Of a stretch of 57,998 nucleotides of DNA, positions 42,251-51,158 are shown one piece after another. Source of the DNA: an uncultured Lewinella sp. (GTDB lineage Bacteria; Bacteroidota; Bacteroidia; Chitinophagales; Saprospiraceae); contig CALMYQ010000029.1 of assembly GCA_937873655.1 (NCBI GenBank), forward strand, positions 1 to 57,998, in the 5' to 3' direction. Position numbers and translations under genes: made by a program. The notes under the pieces were generated by a model that searched no databases, was not told the DNA's origin, and saw nothing but the letters and a program-made list of their open reading frames with translations. Numbering within the stretch: position 1 is the first letter of the stretch; each line of letters begins with the position of its first letter.

Positions 42251-42715
42251 TTATTCTGTGGGCTCTTCGATCATCGGCAAGTCCAGCAGTCGTCTTTCTT
42301 CGCTGCTGATGCTCATGATGCCGAGAATGCCGCCGGCCGCTTCGGCTACGTGGCGGGCAAAGCTCACCAGGCTTTCGTGATACAGCTTGGCGTAGAAAAA
42401 GTCGAGCTTCGGCAGGATGCCGTTGAGCTTGGCCAGCTCGGCGCTGACAGCTTCTTCGCGGGCCTGGGTATCATTCGGCAGGGCAGCCAATAACTCATTC
42501 AGTCGCTGGCCGTACTGTTCGCCGACCCGCTTGTAGTAGGGTACCAGTTTGTCATCGTAGCTGTAGCTCCTGATCTTGGTAATTTTTTCACCCCATTCGG
42601 TTTCTTTCAGGTTGATGTCGCCATCGGCGCCTGCGATCAAAATGGTGATATAGGGGATGGCATCGAACATCAGTTGCTGTTCATCTGCCTGGAGCGAAGC
42701 GAGTTCTTTTGGCAT
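42251..42715 (-). CDS. Conserved hypothetical protein, possibly TerB-like helical fold
   Basis: The product has 154 residues, mostly helical, with no signal peptide or membrane helix. The segment PYITILIAGADGDINLKETEW resembles the acidic first helices of TerB-like tellurite-resistance domains, where Asp/Glu residues bind metal; the match is weak. The C-terminus, LVSFARHVAEAAGG followed by SSEERRLLDLPMIEEP, looks like a conserved Bacteroidota family I cannot name. It is the last of four same-strand genes after the reductase (60-bp gap) but has its own promoter box. Function unknown. Confidence 0.75.
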   Translation of the reverse strand: MPKELASLQADEQQLMFDAIPYITILIAGADGDINLKETEWGEKITKIRSYSYDDKLVPYYKRVGEQYGQRLNELLAALPNDTQAREEAVSAELAKLNGILPKLDFFYAKLYHESLVSFARHVAEAAGGILGIMSISSEERRLLDLPMIEEPTE

Positions 42716-42737
42716 GTTCTATTGTCTTTTTTCGGCG

Positions 42738-42745
42738 CAAAATTA
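42738..42745 (-). promoter_or_regulatory. -7 promoter box of the TerB-like gene
   Basis: Minus-strand TAATTTTG (42745 to 42738) matches TAnnTTTG exactly, 22 bp before the start at 42715, in the gap after the reductase stop. Confidence 0.5.
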
Positions 42746-42775
42746 AGAATCGTACGCATATTAAACGAAGTAAAG

Positions 42776-43756
42776 TTATTTTTTTATCCCCAGCCGTTCC
42801 GCCAGTTGCGTCAGAATGATCTCGCTGTGTTCGCGGGTATTCTCAATGAACAAGGTTGACGTTTTCAATCCTGCGCAGACAACGCCGGCTATAAATACGT
42901 TCGGGAGATTGGTTTCCAGGGTCTCCGGGTCGTGGAGGGGTACCTGGTGCCCGTCGCCGGATATTTCAAGGCCGAGGCTGTTCAGCAGGGCGTAATTGGG
43001 TTTATACCCCGTCATGGCCAGCACGAAGTCATTGGGCAGGGTGACGGTCCCGTCGGGCCCTTCCAGCACTACTTCATCGGGCCGGATCTCGCGGACAACG
43101 GTGTTGAAATAAGCTTTGATGCTGCCTTCCTTGATCCTGTTCTCGATATTGGGCCTGATCCAGTATTTCACCCTCGGATATATTTCGTTTTCGCGGATGG
43201 CCATAGTGACTTTGGCGCCCTTTTGCCAGGTTTCCAGGGCAACGTCGCAGGCCGAATTGGCGGCGCCTATCACCAGGAGGTTCTGACCGATATAGGGGTG
43301 GGCGTCGTCGTAGTAGTGTTTGACCTTGGGCAGCTCTTCGCCGGGGATTTCCAATTTCCGGGGCGTGTCATAGAATCCTGTGGCGACAATGACGGAGCGG
43401 GCAAGATAAGCGGCTTTTCGGGTATTGATCCGGTACAGACCGCTTCCGGCCGGCGTCATGGACTGGACTTCCTCATACAGGTTTACCGGGATATGAAAGG
43501 ATTCCTGGAGGCGGCGGTAGTATTCCAGCGCTTCGGTCCTGGTCGGTTTATCGCCGTGGGAGATAAAAGGCGTTCCGGCGATTTCCAGCAGCCTTGAGGT
43601 GGAAAAGAAGGTCATATTGGTGGGGAAGCGATAGATGGAATTGACCAGCAATCCTTTTTCGAGGACCAGTACCCGCATATCCCGCCGGAGGGCCGAAATG
43701 GCGCAATTCAGGCCGGTCGGCCCACCACCAATGATGATGAGATCAAAAACGTCCAT
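42776..43756 (-). CDS. ypdA: YpdA-like FAD/NAD(P)-dependent disulfide reductase
   Basis: The product has 326 residues from ATG 43756; the frame is open to 43861, but only the later start puts the FAD-binding strand at the N-terminus. The FAD Rossmann motif is FDLIIIGGGPTGLNCAISAL (about 4-22), the NAD(P) motif is LLVIGAANSACDVAL (mid-chain), and there are FPTNMTFFSTSRLLEIAG, VIVATGFYDTPRKLEIPGE and an NVFIAGVVCAG end. This pattern is that of YpdA, the putative bacillithiol-disulfide reductase, which lacks the CxxC of thioredoxin reductase; none is present here. It would keep bacillithiol reduced with NADPH. It follows the pseudokinase gene by 34 bp. Confidence 0.88.
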   Translation of the reverse strand: MDVFDLIIIGGGPTGLNCAISALRRDMRVLVLEKGLLVNSIYRFPTNMTFFSTSRLLEIAGTPFISHGDKPTRTEALEYYRRLQESFHIPVNLYEEVQSMTPAGSGLYRINTRKAAYLARSVIVATGFYDTPRKLEIPGEELPKVKHYYDDAHPYIGQNLLVIGAANSACDVALETWQKGAKVTMAIRENEIYPRVKYWIRPNIENRIKEGSIKAYFNTVVREIRPDEVVLEGPDGTVTLPNDFVLAMTGYKPNYALLNSLGLEISGDGHQVPLHDPETLETNLPNVFIAGVVCAGLKTSTLFIENTREHSEIILTQLAERLGIKK

Positions 43757-43790
43757 TTTCCTTTTCAGCAATTTTGGGCAAAGATAGGCC

Positions 43791-45707
43791 TTACGGACCG
43801 GCCAGGCGGAGAATCCGGTTGAAAAGTTCCTCCGGTTTGAACGGTTTGGAGAGATAATCATCCATACCGGCTTGCAGGCAGTTTTCCTCTTCCTGCTTGG
43901 AGGCGTTGGCGGTCAGCGCAATAATGGGCGTTTTGCTGGATTGCCGGATCATCCTTGTGGCTTCCAGTCCGTCGATGCCAGGCAGTTGGAGGTCCATCAG
44001 GACGACATCATAATGTTCCTTTCCGAAGGAATCGAGCGCGATTTCACCGGTGGCGGCCACCTTGACCATAATATTCTCAGACCAGGAGGTCAGCAGTTTC
44101 CTGGTGGCGATTTGCGAAATGACGTGATCTTCAACCAGCAGGATCTTTTTGAGCACTTTGGGCGCCGATATGACGCCGCGTTCCTGCACGATAAGCTTCA
44201 CCGGGATCTGGACCTGGATCTTTTTCCTGGCTTCGCCGGCGGGCTGGTATTCGAATGAGCCTTTGATCAGCTTGACCAATTTGAGGGTAATAGCCGCTTT
44301 GATGCTGTTCTCGGATGCTTCCAGGTCTTTCAGGGTTGTATTGGACGGCAGGTCGCCGGCCAGTTCTTCCAGCTTGACGGCCGGCCCGGCATACTCGATC
44401 CTGGCTTGCAGGAAACCTTTATCATTCAGGTCCGGCGCCAGGTTCACCGCCAGGGTGACCGATCCCTGGCTGCCCAGATTGGAAATCAGGTCGATGATAT
44501 TGAACAGTGCCAGGGCAAATTTGCCGGCATCTGCCTGCACCTTCCTGACGGAGGACACTTCATTGGAAAACGTAAAATGGAAAGCGCCTTTTCTGACCCC
44601 TGCCTTGGCGGCATTTTCGAGGATCGGGCTCAGGGATTTCAATTCGAGGATATCCTCCCTGACTTCCAGGTTTTCGGAAAAGAAGGCTGCATAATTGACC
44701 ATGGAATTGGTGGAAACGGACAGATCGTCCAGTGCCATCCGCAATTCGGCGGTCAATTCCCGCTGGTTGGGGTTCAATCCGGTTTGTTCGAGCAGGTAAA
44801 GCAGCTGGACGACCGAATTGAGCGGGGACCGAAACTGAAAATTCCACCGTTTGAAGAAAAACTCGGCCAGTTTGGGCAGCTCGGGGTTTTTCAGGACCGG
44901 CTTGGCATCCGAGTCGTTCCGGTTTTCGATCTGGTAGGAAATATCCTGGAGGCTGCCCAATAACAGGATCTTGTTGGACTTGACGTCGTAGCTGATTTTG
45001 GCCTGAACCAGCAGGAATTTGACGATCCGGTTATTGACAAAGATCCGGTGTTCGATCCGCTTCTGCTTGTCGGTCTTTTTGGCCTCGTCAAAGAAATCGT
45101 AAACCCTGTCCTTGTCTTCTACGTGTACTACGTTCATGTAATCGCCCAGGGTCGGTTGGAACTCATTCGGCTTGAAGCCGAAGATTTCGAACATTTCATT
45201 GGACCACACCATGGTATTGGAAACGATATCCAGCTCCCATTTGGCCAGTTTTGCGATTTCGAAGGTTTTCTGATCGCGTTCCTGACTTTTGGCCAGTTCA
45301 TCGTTGGCCTGCTGCAGGTTTTGCTGGTTTTTGGACCGGTGCAGCGAGAACAGGATGGATTTTTCGAGCTGTTTGGTATTGATTTCCGATTTGAACAGGT
45401 AATCCTGGGCGCCTTCCTTGACCGCCTGTACGCCAAGTTTTTCGTTGCGGTTACCGGTCAGGATGATGACCGGCGTTTTGGGTTCCGGCGCGTCCTGGAG
45501 GTAGGATTGCAGGGTGGTGAAACCCAGGGTGTCTTCCAGCGACAAGTCAAGCAATACCAGGTCGAACGGATTTTCTGCCAGCAGGGCAATTCCTTCATGC
45601 AGGGAGGGTACATGTTCTATCCTGCATTTCAAATGGCTGTCTTCCAGCATTTGCCGGATAAGCCGGACATCGGCGGGCTGATCTTCTATAATCAGGATTT
45701 GAATCAT
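43791..45707 (-). CDS. Receiver-PAS-degenerate histidine kinase-receiver protein
   Basis: The product has 638 residues. Receiver 1 is intact (acid pair E8/D9, Asp54 in LVLLDLSLED, Lys in YLFKSE). A PAS domain follows (about 150-270, WELDIVSNTMVWSNEMFEIFGF; VHVEDKDRVYDFF). The kinase region is degenerate: where HisKA has SHEFRTPLN it reads NFQFRSPLN, with Phe290 in the phosphoacceptor position, and the ATP-binding N box and DxGxG are gone (NIIDLISNLGSQGS, EYAGPAVKLEEL). Receiver 2 is intact (Asp572 in VVLMDLQLPGIDG, SKPFKPEEL). It probably does not phosphorylate itself but may serve as a scaffold or allosteric module. Its ATG overlaps the stop of the upstream receiver gene (ATGA). Confidence 0.9.
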   Translation of the reverse strand: MIQILIIEDQPADVRLIRQMLEDSHLKCRIEHVPSLHEGIALLAENPFDLVLLDLSLEDTLGFTTLQSYLQDAPEPKTPVIILTGNRNEKLGVQAVKEGAQDYLFKSEINTKQLEKSILFSLHRSKNQQNLQQANDELAKSQERDQKTFEIAKLAKWELDIVSNTMVWSNEMFEIFGFKPNEFQPTLGDYMNVVHVEDKDRVYDFFDEAKKTDKQKRIEHRIFVNNRIVKFLLVQAKISYDVKSNKILLLGSLQDISYQIENRNDSDAKPVLKNPELPKLAEFFFKRWNFQFRSPLNSVVQLLYLLEQTGLNPNQRELTAELRMALDDLSVSTNSMVNYAAFFSENLEVREDILELKSLSPILENAAKAGVRKGAFHFTFSNEVSSVRKVQADAGKFALALFNIIDLISNLGSQGSVTLAVNLAPDLNDKGFLQARIEYAGPAVKLEELAGDLPSNTTLKDLEASENSIKAAITLKLVKLIKGSFEYQPAGEARKKIQVQIPVKLIVQERGVISAPKVLKKILLVEDHVISQIATRKLLTSWSENIMVKVAATGEIALDSFGKEHYDVVLMDLQLPGIDGLEATRMIRQSSKTPIIALTANASKQEEENCLQAGMDDYLSKPFKPEELFNRILRLAGP

Positions 45708-46189
45708 GAAATGGACTGATAGAAATGTGGATTGTTGTTCATGCTGGCCGGCAGAGAGGGCAGTTCAGCCGTCAGGAGCCAGAAGTCCACGATCTTTTGA
45801 ATGATGGTAAAGAACTGGTCGAAATCAACCGGTTTGTTGATAAAACAATTGGCGTAAAGCGAATAACTGTTGATGATATCCTGACGGGCGTTGGAGGTGG
45901 TCAGCACCACGATGGGGATCTGACGGAGGTACGGGTCGGCCTTGATTTCCCGGATCACTTCCCGGCCGTCCATTTTGGGCAGGTTCAGGTCGAGCAGAAT
46001 GAGATCGGGGAGGATTTTGTCGGTGAAGGGTTCTTCTTTGCGCAGGTACCTCAGCGCATCGACTCCGTCCATGACAACTTCCAGGCTGATATTTTGTTTG
46101 ATCTCCTTAAATGCTTCCTGAGTGAGCCGGACATCGCCGGGATTATCCTCGATCAGCAGCAGCAGGAAGCTTTTTGCATTTTTGAGCAT
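45704..46189 (-). CDS. Stand-alone Rcp1-type response regulator
   Basis: The product has 161 residues: one receiver domain without an output domain, of the phytochrome-regulator (Rcp1/CheY-like) kind. Motifs: LLLLIEDNPGDVRLTQEAF (acidic pair), phosphoacceptor Asp in LILLDLNLPKMDGREV, IVVLTTSNARQDI, and Lys in CFINKPVDFDQF. The frame opens at 46222, but that codon lies inside the exact -7 box, so ATG 46189 is chosen. The stop overlaps the start of the receiver-PAS-pseudokinase-receiver gene by four bases, so the two are co-translated and probably exchange phosphate. Confidence 0.93.
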   Translation of the reverse strand: MLKNAKSFLLLLIEDNPGDVRLTQEAFKEIKQNISLEVVMDGVDALRYLRKEEPFTDKILPDLILLDLNLPKMDGREVIREIKADPYLRQIPIVVLTTSNARQDIINSYSLYANCFINKPVDFDQFFTIIQKIVDFWLLTAELPSLPASMNNNPHFYQSIS

Positions 46190-46219
46190 GGTATTCTTGA
46201 CGTAGTTTTGTGCTGTTTG

Positions 46220-46227
46220 CAAAAATA
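46220..46227 (-). promoter_or_regulatory. -7 promoter box of the receiver/pseudokinase operon
   Basis: Minus-strand TATTTTTG (46227 to 46220) matches TAnnTTTG exactly, 30 bp before ATG 46189. A second identical box, with the same TTGCAAAAATA surroundings, lies at 46290-46297. Confidence 0.5.
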
Positions 46228-46359
46228 AAAAGTTTTGCCGGATTCCTGCGGCTTTTTCTGACCGGGGCGGCGATCCCTTCAGTTTTTTGCAAAAATAACG
46301 GCGGTTCGCCTTTTCAGATTTAATGCTTTTTTTGTGGTCGTTATGCTTAAACAGTCAAC

Positions 46360-47334
46360 ATGAAGGATATCCGGTATTTTCAGTCCGCTTTCGAAAGTTA
46401 TCTCGCTGACCAGCAGCTGGATCGCCGGCCTGCCAACCTCTACGAACCGGTCAGGTACATAATGGGGTTGGGTGGCAAGCGCATCCGTCCGGTGCTCACT
46501 CTGATGGGCGCTTATCTGTTCGGCGACCGGATCAGGGAAGCCCTTCCGGCTGCCCTTGCCATGGAAATTTTCCACAATTTCAGCCTGGTGCACGACGATA
46601 TCATGGACGAGGCTCCGTTGCGCCGGGGGCAGCCCACCGTTCATTCCCGGTTCGGCCTCAACGCCGGCATCCTTTCCGGCGACGTTATGCTCATCATGAG
46701 TTACGAATACCTGTTGAAATCGCCTGTTGACGAACTTGCCAGAAACCGGGCTGTTGCAGCCTTTACCCGGGCTGCCGCCGAGGTATGCGAAGGCCAGCAG
46801 ATGGATATGGATTTTGAAACCCGCAGCGACGTCTCCCTGCAGGAATACCTGACCATGATCGAAGGCAAAACCGCTGCCCTGCTGGGCGGTTGTCTGGAAG
46901 TGGGCGCCCTGGTGGGCGGCGGGGCGGATACGGAACCGCTTACCGGGTTCGGCAGGAAGATCGGCATCGCCTTTCAGATTCAGGACGATTACCTCGATAC
47001 TTTCGGCGACCCCGCCAAATTCGGCAAACAGACCGGCGGCGATATCCTGCAGAACAAGAAAACCGCCTTGTATCTCATCGCCCTCGAAAAAGCCGACCCC
47101 AGCCGCCGGGATCAGCTGCTTGGCTATTATTCAAATGAGGATTGGGATCCTGAGGAAAAAATCCGGGGCGTAACCGGCATTTTCAACCAACTCGGCGTAC
47201 CGCAGGAGGCCAGGAAGTTGAAGGCTGCCTATCAGGAAGAAGCCTTCAGGCTGTTGGATTCGGTAGCGGCCCCGACAGCGCGGAAGGAACCCCTGATCCA
47301 GCTGGCCAATCAACTGCTGGAGCGCGAACTTTAG
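46360..47334 (+). CDS. Trans-isoprenyl diphosphate synthase
   Basis: The product has 324 residues. It condenses isopentenyl diphosphate with allylic diphosphates to build C15-C40 chains for quinones, carotenoids or similar compounds. First Asp-rich motif LVHDDIMDEAPLRRGQPTVH; second Asp-rich motif FQIQDDYLDTFGD; Lys-Arg binding sites GGKRIRPVLTLMG; GKTAALLGGCLEVGAL. The two residues before the first motif (FSL) suggest mid-length product control, but chain length cannot be fixed from sequence. It is the only gene in its direction between divergent minus-strand blocks. Confidence 0.95.
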   Translation: MKDIRYFQSAFESYLADQQLDRRPANLYEPVRYIMGLGGKRIRPVLTLMGAYLFGDRIREALPAALAMEIFHNFSLVHDDIMDEAPLRRGQPTVHSRFGLNAGILSGDVMLIMSYEYLLKSPVDELARNRAVAAFTRAAAEVCEGQQMDMDFETRSDVSLQEYLTMIEGKTAALLGGCLEVGALVGGGADTEPLTGFGRKIGIAFQIQDDYLDTFGDPAKFGKQTGGDILQNKKTALYLIALEKADPSRRDQLLGYYSNEDWDPEEKIRGVTGIFNQLGVPQEARKLKAAYQEEAFRLLDSVAAPTARKEPLIQLANQLLEREL

Positions 47335-47645
47335 TGGCGCCACTTAGATTTCGCGCCACTAGCACCGTCCCTATTCTCCCGTAAAGTGCATTCGAAAAGT
47401 GTTGACATAAAAAAAGGAGCAACCGCCGAAGCGGCTACCCCTCACACTATGAAACACTATAATGCTTAATATCTTTATTTTGGGAAAAATAAAATATTGC
47501 GATCCAACGGTTAAAAACCAAACTTGAAGATGAAGACCTGTTTTGTGTCGCGCTCCTGCAGGTGGATTTAGCGCTGAAAATCAATGTTTAGGGATGATAG
47601 CGCGAATCTAATATTTATTAGACTGAAAGTCAGGCCAAAGGTAAC
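47335..47645. other. Intergenic region between polyprenyl synthase and GNAT genes
   Basis: There is no gene. It holds AGTGGCGC...GCGCCACT (47333-47340 and 47353-47360, the first half itself palindromic), a minus-strand terminator hairpin (47408-47441) and the palindrome TCTAATATTTATTAGA (47607-47622). The roughly 200 nt between the GNAT stop and the terminator is an unusually long 3' region or hides a small RNA. Confidence 0.5.
47408..47441 (-). terminator. Minus-strand rho-independent terminator
   Basis: On the minus strand GGGGTAGCCGC-TTCG-GCGGTTGCTCC forms an 11-bp stem with three G-U/T pairs closed by a UUCG tetraloop, followed by TTTTTTTA. It ends the GNAT transcript or a small RNA starting inside the gap. 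Confidence 0.7.
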
Positions 47646-48104
47646 TTAAATTTTTTTTCTCTGCAAAAATAATTTTCCATTCCACCATTCTTTATCGATT
47701 ACGGCCTGGTTTTTTTCATAAAACGCAATGGCCGGTTTATTCCAGTCAAGGACCTGCCATTTCACCAGTTTGCAGCCCAGCGCTTCGGCTTCCAGGAGCA
47801 GCGCGTCAAACAATTGCTGGCCGATGCCTTCCCGCCTGGCATCCGGTTTGACAACGAAGTCTTCCAGGAACAGCATTTTACCTTTCCAGGTGGAATAGGC
47901 CATATAATAAAGGGTCATGCCGATCACCAGGCCGTCCTTTTCGGCTACAAGCGCCTGGAAAATGCCGTCGGCCATGTCCCGCCGGTATTCTTCCCGGGTA
48001 GCGACGAATTCATGACCGGCTTTTTCGTAAACGGCCAGTTCCCTTACCAGATCGTGGATCGCCGGAATGTCCTCCGGGCCCGCTTTTCGGATATTGCACT
48101 TCAT
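47646..48104 (-). CDS. GNAT-family N-acetyltransferase (SSAT-like)
   Basis: The product has 152 residues and transfers acetyl from acetyl-CoA to an amine. Layout is like spermidine/spermine acetyltransferases: IRKAGPEDIPAIHDLVRELA at the start, MTLYYMAYSTWKGKMLFLED in the core, the acetyl-CoA pyrophosphate loop VVKPDARREGIGQQLFDAL, and KWQVLDWNKPAIAFYEKN with the family Tyr general acid. Substrate uncertain. Its start is 42 bp from the stop of the upstream SH3-type membrane protein gene, same strand. Confidence 0.92.
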   Translation of the reverse strand: MKCNIRKAGPEDIPAIHDLVRELAVYEKAGHEFVATREEYRRDMADGIFQALVAEKDGLVIGMTLYYMAYSTWKGKMLFLEDFVVKPDARREGIGQQLFDALLLEAEALGCKLVKWQVLDWNKPAIAFYEKNQAVIDKEWWNGKLFLQRKKI

Positions 48105-48146
48105 GCAGGGGATTTGATGATGCGTTGAATGATCAATGGTTTGTCG

Positions 48147-48656
48147 TCAGTAGGCGCCTTTTAATTTGCGCTTGTAATAGTCGACTCCGGCGCCGTAGAC
48201 CCAGCCTGCGTGCCCGCGTCCCTGGACTTTTACCCAGGGTTCGTTGGCGGTGATGGCGCCAAGGTTGATCTCGTAGGTGGAGTCGGTCACTTCATTCAGG
48301 AAGTTGACCTCCTCATATAATTTCAATTCGGCCAGCACCTTTCCGTTCAGGTTCGGCGTGTCCCGGAGTTTGAGGCCCTCGATGGTCACATAAAGCGGTG
48401 TGGTTTTTTCGCGAATGACCTGGCTGGGCGCCTGTGCGGCCGGAGAAGCGGCGGGTTGAGGCGTGGTTGCAGGCTGGTCAAGCGGTTGTTCCTGCGCCGT
48501 GGCCAGCGAGTCCTCATAGGCTTCGAGGGCGGCACGCGCCTTGTATTCGGTTTTAGCAGAGCTGCATTTCGAAACAGCCCAGATGATGAAGGAAATGAAG
48601 AAAATGCCGATGATCAAAACCTCGACTCTGGCGGTGAATTTTCTGTTCGTGGCCAT
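48147..48656 (-). CDS. Single-pass membrane protein with SH3-like domain
   Basis: The product has 169 residues from ATG 48656; the longer frame to 48764 lacks family-like sequence. One membrane helix (about 12-30, EVLIIGIFFISFIIWAVSKC), a short helical stretch, a Pro/Ala/Gln-rich linker (about 56-90), then a bacterial SH3-type fold (TPLYVTIEGLKLRDTPNLNG, VLAELKLYEEVNFL, PWVKVQGRGHAGWVYGAGV). Such domains usually bind peptidoglycan or cell-wall peptides outside the cytoplasm. With the C-terminal domain periplasmic, this may be a wall-binding or envelope-tethering protein. Probably co-transcribed with the GNAT gene. Confidence 0.85.
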   Translation of the reverse strand: MATNRKFTARVEVLIIGIFFISFIIWAVSKCSSAKTEYKARAALEAYEDSLATAQEQPLDQPATTPQPAASPAAQAPSQVIREKTTPLYVTIEGLKLRDTPNLNGKVLAELKLYEEVNFLNEVTDSTYEINLGAITANEPWVKVQGRGHAGWVYGAGVDYYKRKLKGAY

Positions 48657-48858
48657 AACCGGATTAATTTTGATACAAAGATTGTTAATAAAACAGAAAA
48701 ATAATAACTTTGTGGCATTCGGCTGAGTCAAAAGTTGACGCTTGTACCCGTAGCTTCCCATCAAAGACGTTAAACCCGGACTGATCCGGGCCTATTTTTC
48801 CATCCATTTCGAAGAACGCCGGAAATTTTCCAAAAATCCTGATAACAAACCATTTGGG

Positions 48859-49956
48859 ATGGACCATTTGTTGCACCCCATTGCCCTGACCATGATTCCC
48901 AAGGTCGGCCCGGTCACCGCCAGGCAGCTGGTCAGTTATTGCGGCAGCCCGCGAGCCGTATTCGAAGCCGGGAGAAAAGAACTCCTGGCCATTCCCGGCA
49001 TCGGCCCCCAGATCACAACCGCGGTCCTGGAGCAGAAAGTCCTTTTGCAAGCGGAGCGCGAACTGGAATTTATCGATCAACATGGGATTACGGCCTGTTC
49101 TTACCTGGATCCCGGCTATCCCGAACGCCTCAAGCCCCTGTATGACAGCCCCGTCATGCTCTATTTTCAAGGGCAGGCCGACCTGAACGCGCTCCGGACC
49201 GTAGCCATTGTCGGCACCCGGAAACCGACCGCCTACGGGGTCAGCGTTTGCGAAGAGGTTATTGAGTCCCTTGCGGCGCTGAATGTGCAGATCATCAGCG
49301 GACTGGCGTTCGGGATCGACATCGCTGCCCATAAAAAATGCACCGAACTGGGCATCCCGACGATCGGCGTTCTGGGGCATGGCCTGGGCATGGTGTACCC
49401 GGGGCAGCACCGGCCTGTTGCCCGGCGCATGATGGAAAACGGCGGACTGCTGACCGAGTTCACCAGCCAGGTGATGCCCGAGCGGGAGCATTTCCCGTTG
49501 AGAAACAGGATCATTGCCGGATTGTGCGATGCGCTTGTGGTCATTGAAACCGCCGAGAAAGGCGGTTCGATGATCTCCGCATTTTATGCCAACGAGTACA
49601 ACCGCGACGTGTTTGCCGTACCGGGCAGGATCCGGGATCCGGCAGCCAGGGGGTGCAACAACCTGATCAAAAGCCACCGGGCCGCTTTACTGAGCGAACC
49701 GGCGGATATCGGGTATGTCATGCGGTGGGACGGCCCCCTGAAAGGCAAAGGCCTGCAGCGGCAGCTGTTTGTAGAGCTGGACCCGGAAGAGGAAATAGTC
49801 GTAAATTTGCTCCGCGAAAACCCTGAGTGCGGGATCGACTTCCTCCTCTGCCGGTGTGGTATGGCGGGCAGCATGCTGGCCGCGGTGCTGCTCAATCTGG
49901 AGTTCAAGGGCGTAGTGCGGGCCCTGCCGGGTAAGCGCTATGCCTGGACCGGTTGA
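48859..49956 (+). CDS. dprA: DNA-processing protein DprA
   Basis: The product has 365 residues. An N-terminal helix-hairpin-helix stretch (MIPKVGPVTARQLV; LLAIPGIGPQITTAVL), the Rossmann-like DprA core (VAIVGTRKPTAYGVSVCEEV; IISGLAFGIDIAAHKKC; TIGVLGHGLGMVYPGQHRP; FPLRNRIIAGLCDALVVIET; GGSMISAFYANEYNRDVFAVPG) and a C-terminal winged-helix DML1-like domain (about 305-365). DprA protects incoming single-stranded DNA and loads RecA during natural transformation. It is alone in this context, 87 bp before the alkaline phosphatase; no other competence gene is in the window. Confidence 0.97.
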   Translation: MDHLLHPIALTMIPKVGPVTARQLVSYCGSPRAVFEAGRKELLAIPGIGPQITTAVLEQKVLLQAERELEFIDQHGITACSYLDPGYPERLKPLYDSPVMLYFQGQADLNALRTVAIVGTRKPTAYGVSVCEEVIESLAALNVQIISGLAFGIDIAAHKKCTELGIPTIGVLGHGLGMVYPGQHRPVARRMMENGGLLTEFTSQVMPEREHFPLRNRIIAGLCDALVVIETAEKGGSMISAFYANEYNRDVFAVPGRIRDPAARGCNNLIKSHRAALLSEPADIGYVMRWDGPLKGKGLQRQLFVELDPEEEIVVNLLRENPECGIDFLLCRCGMAGSMLAAVLLNLEFKGVVRALPGKRYAWTG

Positions 49957-50042
49957 CCGCCTGTCGGGTTAATTCCAAAATTAAAAGTAACTTAACCCCG
50001 GATTTCACCCGAAGATCCGGGAAGGACGGAAAACAACATACT

Positions 50043-51158
50043 ATGCAAAGAAAATATCTCCTTTTGCCGCTGCTCCTGTTGCTGGCCGCATGCAGCCCCA
50101 ACACGCCTCCTTTGACCAATTCGACGTTGAGCAATGATGAGCCTGTGGTCCGGAAGCACCCCAAAAACATCATCCTGATGATCGGCGACGGTATGGGGCT
50201 GACCCAGATCACGGCCGGCCTGTACAAGAACGGCAACAAGCTCAACCTGGAAAAATTCCCGATTGTCGGCCTGCAAAAGTCGTATTCCGGCGATAACCTG
50301 GTCACCGACTCCGCTGCCGGCGCTACCGCGTTCTCTGCGGGCGTGAAGACCTACAACGGCGCCATCGGCGTAAGGATGGACTCTACGGCCGTTAAGACCA
50401 TATTGGAAGAAGCCGAGGAACGGGGAATGGCCACCGGGATGATCGCCACGTCAACCATCGTGCATGCGACGCCGGCGGCTTTCATCGCCCATGTGAAATC
50501 CAGGAATGATTATGAGGACATTGCCGCCGACTTTCTGAAAACCGACATTGATTTTTTTGTCGGCGGAGGCAAAAACTATTTTGATAAAAGGAAGGACAGC
50601 CGCGATCTGATCCGGGAATTGAGGTCGAAAAACTATTTCGTGTCGAGCACGGATGAGGAAGACCTGACCAAAGTGGCCGTGGATTTCAACCGGAATTTCG
50701 CCTTTTTTACCGCGGATGCCGATCCGGCGCCGGTCTCGAAAGGAAGGGATTACCTGACGCCCGCCACCAAACTGGCTACCCTCTTTCTGGAGAAGAAAAG
50801 CGATAAAGGGTTCTTTTTGATGGTGGAAGGCTCCCAGATCGATTGGGGCGGCCATGGGAACAATTCCGATTACATCATCTCGGAAATGATCGATTTCGAC
50901 AAGGCCATCGGCGCCGCGCTCGATTTTGCCAAAGAGGACGGCGAAACCCTGATCGTTATTACGGCAGACCATGAAACCGGCGGTTACGCCATCAACACCG
51001 GTTCGACGATGGACAATATCATCCCTGGGTTCACCACCAAATATCATACGGCTGTGCTCATCCCCGTTTTCGCCTATGGGCCGGGTTCGGAGTTGTTTGG
51101 CGGGATCTATGAGAATACGGCTATTTATGACAAGATGCGGCTGGCTTTCGGGTTTTAA
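50043..51158 (+). CDS. Alkaline phosphatase lipoprotein
   Basis: The product has 371 residues. The frame extends upstream to 49953, but ATG 50043 gives a clean lipoprotein signal (MQRKYLLLPLLLLLAAC, Cys 17). PhoA-type active site: metal ligand Asp in ILMIGDGMGLTQI, catalytic Ser in VTDSAAGATAFSAG, metal ligands in VEGSQIDWGGHGNN, and His in ITADHETGGYA. It hydrolyses phosphomonoesters in the periplasm and uses zinc and magnesium. Length is shorter than E. coli PhoA by about 80 residues, normal for many Bacteroidota forms. No PhoB-box can be recognised. It lies after dprA in the same direction. Confidence 0.95.
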   Translation: MQRKYLLLPLLLLLAACSPNTPPLTNSTLSNDEPVVRKHPKNIILMIGDGMGLTQITAGLYKNGNKLNLEKFPIVGLQKSYSGDNLVTDSAAGATAFSAGVKTYNGAIGVRMDSTAVKTILEEAEERGMATGMIATSTIVHATPAAFIAHVKSRNDYEDIAADFLKTDIDFFVGGGKNYFDKRKDSRDLIRELRSKNYFVSSTDEEDLTKVAVDFNRNFAFFTADADPAPVSKGRDYLTPATKLATLFLEKKSDKGFFLMVEGSQIDWGGHGNNSDYIISEMIDFDKAIGAALDFAKEDGETLIVITADHETGGYAINTGSTMDNIIPGFTTKYHTAVLIPVFAYGPGSELFGGIYENTAIYDKMRLAFGF

